From: Flaccisagitta enflata
Lineage: Eukaryota > Chaetognatha > Sagittoidea > Aphragmophora
Assembly: GCA_965153355.1 (NCBI GenBank)
Contig: OZ231127.1
Location: 89,404,001 to 89,468,000 of the forward strand
DNA: 64,000 nt
Reading direction: 5' to 3'
Numbering within the stretch: position 1 is the first letter of the stretch; every line of letters begins with the position of its first letter. Below are positions 58,976 to 64,000 of the stretch, one piece after another. The translations under genes and the position numbers were made by a program. The notes below the pieces were generated by a model, which was not told where the DNA came from, did not search any database, and saw nothing but the letters and a program-made list of their open reading frames with translations.

Positions 58976-60168
58976 AATTTTGGTGGGAGGCTATGAGAAT
59001 CTTTTGACCCACTTGTCGCAGACCATAGCCAAACACCATCTTAGTTTTAATATACTCCCTAAATTTTGGTGAAAGGCTGTGTTTCTCTTGACCAACTTGT
59101 CGTAGTTACATAGCTGGACACCTTTTGGGAAATGTTAACACATTTCTAAAATAATATTCATATTTTAATATAAGTGTTTCTATTTTGACCTTGTGTCGCA
59201 GATTCACTTTATTATTTTTTTATATAAAAAATATTTTTTACATATGTGTTTCTATTTTGACCTTGTGTCACAGATTCACTTTTTCCTGAAAACAATTTTT
59301 AACTGGTGTCTAAAATGACTTAAAGAAAGAAAATAATTTTTCCTATAATAAAGGATTTTGAAACTGGTTGGGAGGAAGCCATGAATTTCAATCCTATGGC
59401 CGATTCCTGATGATTTTCTTGATCTCTTCAAACCAAACAGTGGAGGGCACTTATGTTGAAGTGCGACCCGCCTGTACTTGGGTCTTGGAGGTGTATATAT
59501 ATGTATGTGGATACTTTTGTATGTATATATGTATATATATATGGGTCGAAACCCTTTAAGGTACAGGACTCCAACTGATGACCAGAAGCTGTATGGTTTG
59601 ATAATTTATAAAAAAATTTTTTGGACATGTACTAAACTTTTTTACCCTTCATGGTGACCTATCATCCCATGATATATCTTCTTTGAAGATGAAGGCCTTT
59701 TTCCCTTTAATCACTAAAAATCATAACCATAACCATATATAGTATAAATTCTCCTAAATCCCACCCCCCTAATTAGAATAAAGGGGCTCAACTAGGGATA
59801 TGGACACCTTGGTTCTCTTTTTTCAATTAGGTCAACTCTAACCAAAATTGGGCTGAGTTGATGGTCCCGATCAATGCCAGAAGACAGCTCTAACAACACC
59901 CTTTCCCTAAAATATTCATTATTTCTAAATAAAATATTAAGATATTTATTTTTTAAGATAGGAAAATATGACACATTTAGTAAAAAATATATGCCTAAGG
60001 AATTTTGATAGTGTTTCAAAAGACCACAGATTAGGTATGTATGTGTATGTAATGGAAGCTTACACTATATAAATGTCCATATCTTTTCCAAATTTTGTTC
60101 AATTTCTGTTTCCTTTTGATTAATTGTATGAGTTTTATATAGGATAAATTGTTGCACAAGCCACATAG
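58976..60168 (+). repeat. Naiad unit 3 3' region
   Basis: Same layout as the other units. CACTTATGTTGAAG near 59450 carries two extra bases. Confidence 0.8.
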
Positions 60169-60234
60169 TTTAGTGCCTTGGTATAGAATGTCCGGCGGTC
60201 CCATTTGGTGACTCTCGATTCTTGCCTTTAGGGC

Positions 60235-63050
60235 ATGGTTTCTTTCAACAGTATTATAACTGTAATACAAAATATTGTAACAAATCTTTATTCCTCAACA
60301 ATTATGGCGAACGAAACTCTAATAAAAAAATGCAATGGGAGATTCTGTGGTACTTGTCCATTTTTAGAAGAAAAAAATTGTTTTCATTCAAATTCTACAG
60401 GACAAAGACATAAACCTTTAACAGCAGATCAGGATTTTCTAACTTGTAAATCAGAAAATGTTATTTACATGATTTATTGTCAGGTTTGCAATATTCAATA
60501 TATAGGTGAAACAAAACAAAAATTAATAAGAAGATTTAGTAATCATAAGACTAACATAAATGGTAAAAAGTCAGGCCAAGTTGTTCATAAACATTTTGAA
60601 GAAAGTGGCCATGGCATTTCCAATCTTAGAGTAATTCCCATAGAAAAAATTGATAAGAATAATGTTAATTTGCGAGGCTTAAATGAAATCCAGAAGGATA
60701 AGGCAATAACTAAATACAGGCAAGAACGTGAGAAAATTTGGATTTCAAAATTGCAGACAGCTTATCCCTTTGGATTAAATATTACTGTCAAAGGGGTCGG
60801 TGACTTTAATGTTTCTCAGGGACTGTACCAAAATTTTGAAGGACGAAGAAGGAGAAAAAATAAAAAACATTCTAGAAGAAAACCAAAAAGGTTAAGAAAT
60901 AACAATGATATATCTATGGATTTTTTAAAAAGAAAACATACTGAACTTAGAGATAAAGATAATTATATTCATTTCTTTAAAACCTTTTTATATGGTCTAC
61001 CTAGACAACAGTTACAAACATTACAAAATAATGCAAGACAGGATAATATGATAGATGATAGATTAAGAGATATGATAAATATGATTTCCCACCAGAAATT
61101 ATTTAAACCAGTCCAAACTAATATAAAGAAGGATAGAGATTTTTATCATATTCAATTTAGAGACAAAGGACTGGATCATATCAATATAAGCCAAATACTT
61201 AGAAATAAAAGTGTCACAGATAAGATTCCAATTTATTTTATTGATAAGGAGCCTCCTATAATTGGATATAGGTTTAACAGAAGTATTGCAGGTAATATTT
61301 TTAATTATAAGGAGAGCTTGTCAGAAGAATCAATTGGAAAATTTGAAAATGGTGACATTCATTGTAATTGCCAAAATTCCATTTATAAGGATGACCACCA
61401 TGGTCATGTTATAACTGGAAACTTAGAAATAATTGAAAATACAATGCTACGAAATATATTTAAAAGAGGACCCAAATATAGATTACCCCAAAGAATAAAT
61501 TGGTCAGAAGATAAAAATCACATAATAAATTTTCTTGAGTCTTATATTGAAAATTGGACGGCTAAAGAAAGGAAACAAGGTAACATATTGGTAAAAAAAG
61601 AAGATTTAGATTTATGGAAAAATGAGATACTAAGAGTAGTAGACAACAAAATAAGTCGAGGTAAAACTTTATTTAAAAGGACCTGGTCGAAAAGATTAGA
61701 TGGTAGTCTAGCCACAGAATTGGCAAGATTGAAACAGGATTTTATCATTACTGTGGCAGATAAAGCTCAAAATAACATTTTATTCACTTGTAAATATTTT
61801 TATATAAAAAACTTAAAGGAAGAATTGACACGACCAGGTCAATTAACCTATCAATTGTCAAATAAGAGACAAAATGATATTAATAAAGATATAATTAATT
61901 TTTCAAAATGCAAGGGTATTAAAGCTCCAGAGAATATGGGAGACCTGCCTCTGATATATTGGATACCCAAAATGCATAAGAATCCAATAGGCAGTAGATT
62001 TATTGCAGGATCCAAATTTTGTTCAATCAAGATGCTCTCAAAATACTTTTCTAAGGCTTTGAAATTAATTTTACAACATATGAAGCTATATAATAAAACA
62101 GTTTTTGAGAGGACAAGTTTGAATTGTTTTTGGATTTTGGATAACTCTTTAGAATTTTTGGAAAAAATAAAATCTGAAAGGATAAACCATATGGAAACAT
62201 ATGATTTTTCCACTCTATATACGGCCTTGCCTCATGGAGAAATAAAACGTAAATTTTCAGCTATTTTTCAGAAAGTTTTTAATAGGGAGGCAAGGCCATA
62301 CATAAGTGTCAATATGAATGAGGCTTATTTTAGTCCTATAAAGGCTAAAAATAAATTTTCATTCAGATTGCAGACATGCAGGAAATTTTAGAATTTATAT
62401 TGGATAATATTTATGTAAAATTTGGTGCAAATGTCTATAAGCAAGTGATAGGTATTCCTATTGGTCTTGATTCTGGACAGGATATTGCTAATTTACTTTT
62501 ATATAGTTATGAATCAGACTATGTGGGTGAAATTTCTAAGGTAGATCTTCCGACAGCAAGGAAATTTAAGCTTAATGGAAGATATATTGATGATCTTTTT
62601 GTAGCTAATTTTCCAACCTTTAGGGATCATATCTATGAAATATACCCTCAAGATCTAGAAATTAAATTAGAATCTAATAATACCCAGGAAGTAACATACT
62701 TAGACTTAAAGATTAAATCAGAAAATTCTACTCTAAATTTTTCTGTCTATGATAAACGTGATGATTTCTCTTTTGATATTGTTAATTTTCCCTACATAGA
62801 CAGCTGTATACCAAAAAAATCAGCCTTGGGTGTTTATTTAAGTCAATTGATAAGATATGCTAAATTGTCATCTAAATATGAAGATTTTTTACAAAGAAGC
62901 AGATCTTTGGTTGATAAACTAAAGACCCAAGGCTACAAAGAACATGATTTAAAACGACTAACTTCAAGATTTTTTAGGGAAAAACATGATATTTTAATAA
63001 AATATAATATTCCTAATACAGATGATTTTTTGAAAAATATATTTGAATAA
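60235..63050 (+). pseudogene. Naiad ORF, one-base frameshift in RT
   Basis: The frame is intact through GIY-YIG, CxC and motif A to about residue 711. It is then lost where GATTGCAGAC (62367-62376) has one G fewer than GATTGGCAGAC in the other copies, and it stops at 62391. The remaining frame, including YIDD, runs open to 63050. Confidence 0.9.
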
Positions 63051-64000
63051 AATTTTGGTGGGAGGCTATGAGAATCTTTTGACCCACTTGTCGCAGACCA
63101 TAGCCAAACACCATCTTAGTTTTAATATAGTCCCTAAATTTTGGTGAAAGGCTGTGTTTCTCTTGACCAACTTGTCGTAGTTACATAGCTGGACACCTTT
63201 TGGGAAATGTTAACACATTTCTAAAATAATATTCATATTTTAATATAAGTGTTTCTATTTTGACCTTGTGTCGCAGATTCACTTTATTATTTTTTTTATA
63301 AAATATTTTTAACATATGTGTTTCTATTTTGACCTTGTGTCACAGATTCACTTTTTCCTGAAAACAATTTTTAACTGGTGTCTAAAATGACTTAAAGAAA
63401 GAAAATAATTTTTCCTATAATAAAGGATTTTGAAACTGGTTGGGAGGAAGCCATGATTTTCAATCCTATGGCCGATTCCTGATGATTTTCTTGATCTCTT
63501 CAAACCAAACAGTGGAGGGCACTTTGTTGAAGTGCGACCCGCCTGTACTTGGGTCTTGGAGGTGTATATATATGTATGTGGATACTTTTGTATGTATATA
63601 TGTATATATATATGGGTCGAAACCCTTTAAGGTACAGGACTCCAACTGATGACCAGAAGCTGTATGGTTTGATAATTTATAAAAAAATTTTTTGGACATG
63701 TACTAAAACTTTTTTACCCTTCATGGTGACCTATCATCCCATGATATATCTTCTTTGAAGATGAAGGCCTTTTTCCCTTTAATCACTAAAAATCATAACC
63801 ATAACCATATATAGTATAAATTCTCCTAAATCCCACCCCCCTAATTAGAATAAAGGGGCTCAACTAGGGATATGGACACCTTGGTTTTCTTTTTTCAATT
63901 AGGTCAACTCTAACCAAAATTGGGCTGAGTTGATGGTCCCGATCAATGCCAGAAGACAGCTCTAACAACACCCTTTCCCTAAAATATTCATTATTTCTAA
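63051..64000 (+). repeat. Naiad unit 4 3' region, incomplete
   Basis: Same layout as earlier units up to CATTATTTCTAA, where the window ends, about 240 bases short of the next junction. Confidence 0.8.

Larger units (their letters stand above)
56093..60168 (+). mobile_element. Naiad array unit 3 (complete, 4076 bp)
   Basis: Second unit with an intact ORF, followed by a full 3' region. Confidence 0.94.
60169..64000 (+). mobile_element. Naiad array unit 4 (cut by window end)
   Basis: About 3.83 kb of the expected 4.07 kb is present, and the sequence stops within the 3' region. The array may continue. Confidence 0.93.

Overview
The window is animal nuclear DNA from an invertebrate whose phylum I cannot fix. 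The grounds are spliced exons with GT..AG borders and matching codon phases, very long introns, abundant microsatellites, a CR1/L2-like LINE, and a tandem array of Penelope-like elements with an N-terminal GIY-YIG domain (the Naiad clade, known from many invertebrate phyla).

One plus-strand host gene spans positions 1 to about 36.7 kb. I recovered eight exons (1-37, 3130-3254, 3644-3801, 7403-7549, 21261-21342, 30814-31114, 35215-35289, 36599-36712). Their phases agree at all seven junctions. They give the last 345 residues of a protein I do not recognise: Met/Pro/Tyr/Gly-rich first, then Ala/Ser/Arg-rich, with a conserved-looking C-terminus. The introns are filled with mobile and simple repeats. 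A second gene, intronless and 1192 codons long, lies on the minus strand inside the fifth visible intron (22794-26372). It joins Pro/Ser-rich repeats, a region with an H...NCQH pattern like LRAT/NlpC-type folds, and a P-loop ATPase resembling superfamily 1 helicases.

The fourth visible intron (7550-21260) holds a nested stack: a Helentron-like element, an ATATC satellite inside it, a broken minus-strand LINE inside the satellite (about 8.44-14.85 kb), and a Naiad fragment plus a small TIR element inside the LINE. Part of this intron is duplicated, in the same order, downstream of the gene (38.04-42.6 kb).

An abundant short-element family recurs throughout. Each copy has a 5' hairpin, a GTCC/GTCG tetranucleotide core and a 3' hairpin followed by CTTGTT. 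The word forming the 5' hairpin differs between copies and reappears just before the 3' hairpin, so three distant sites change together. This architecture fits non-autonomous Helentron (HINE/DINE-1-like) elements. A second family with GGGCAGCGGCCCC ends, and many long foldback palindromes, fill much of the rest.

From 45.26 kb to the window end lies a head-to-tail Naiad array: one 5'-truncated copy, then four units of about 4.07 kb (the last cut by the window edge). Two units carry an intact 938-codon ORF. Two carry single-base frameshifts.
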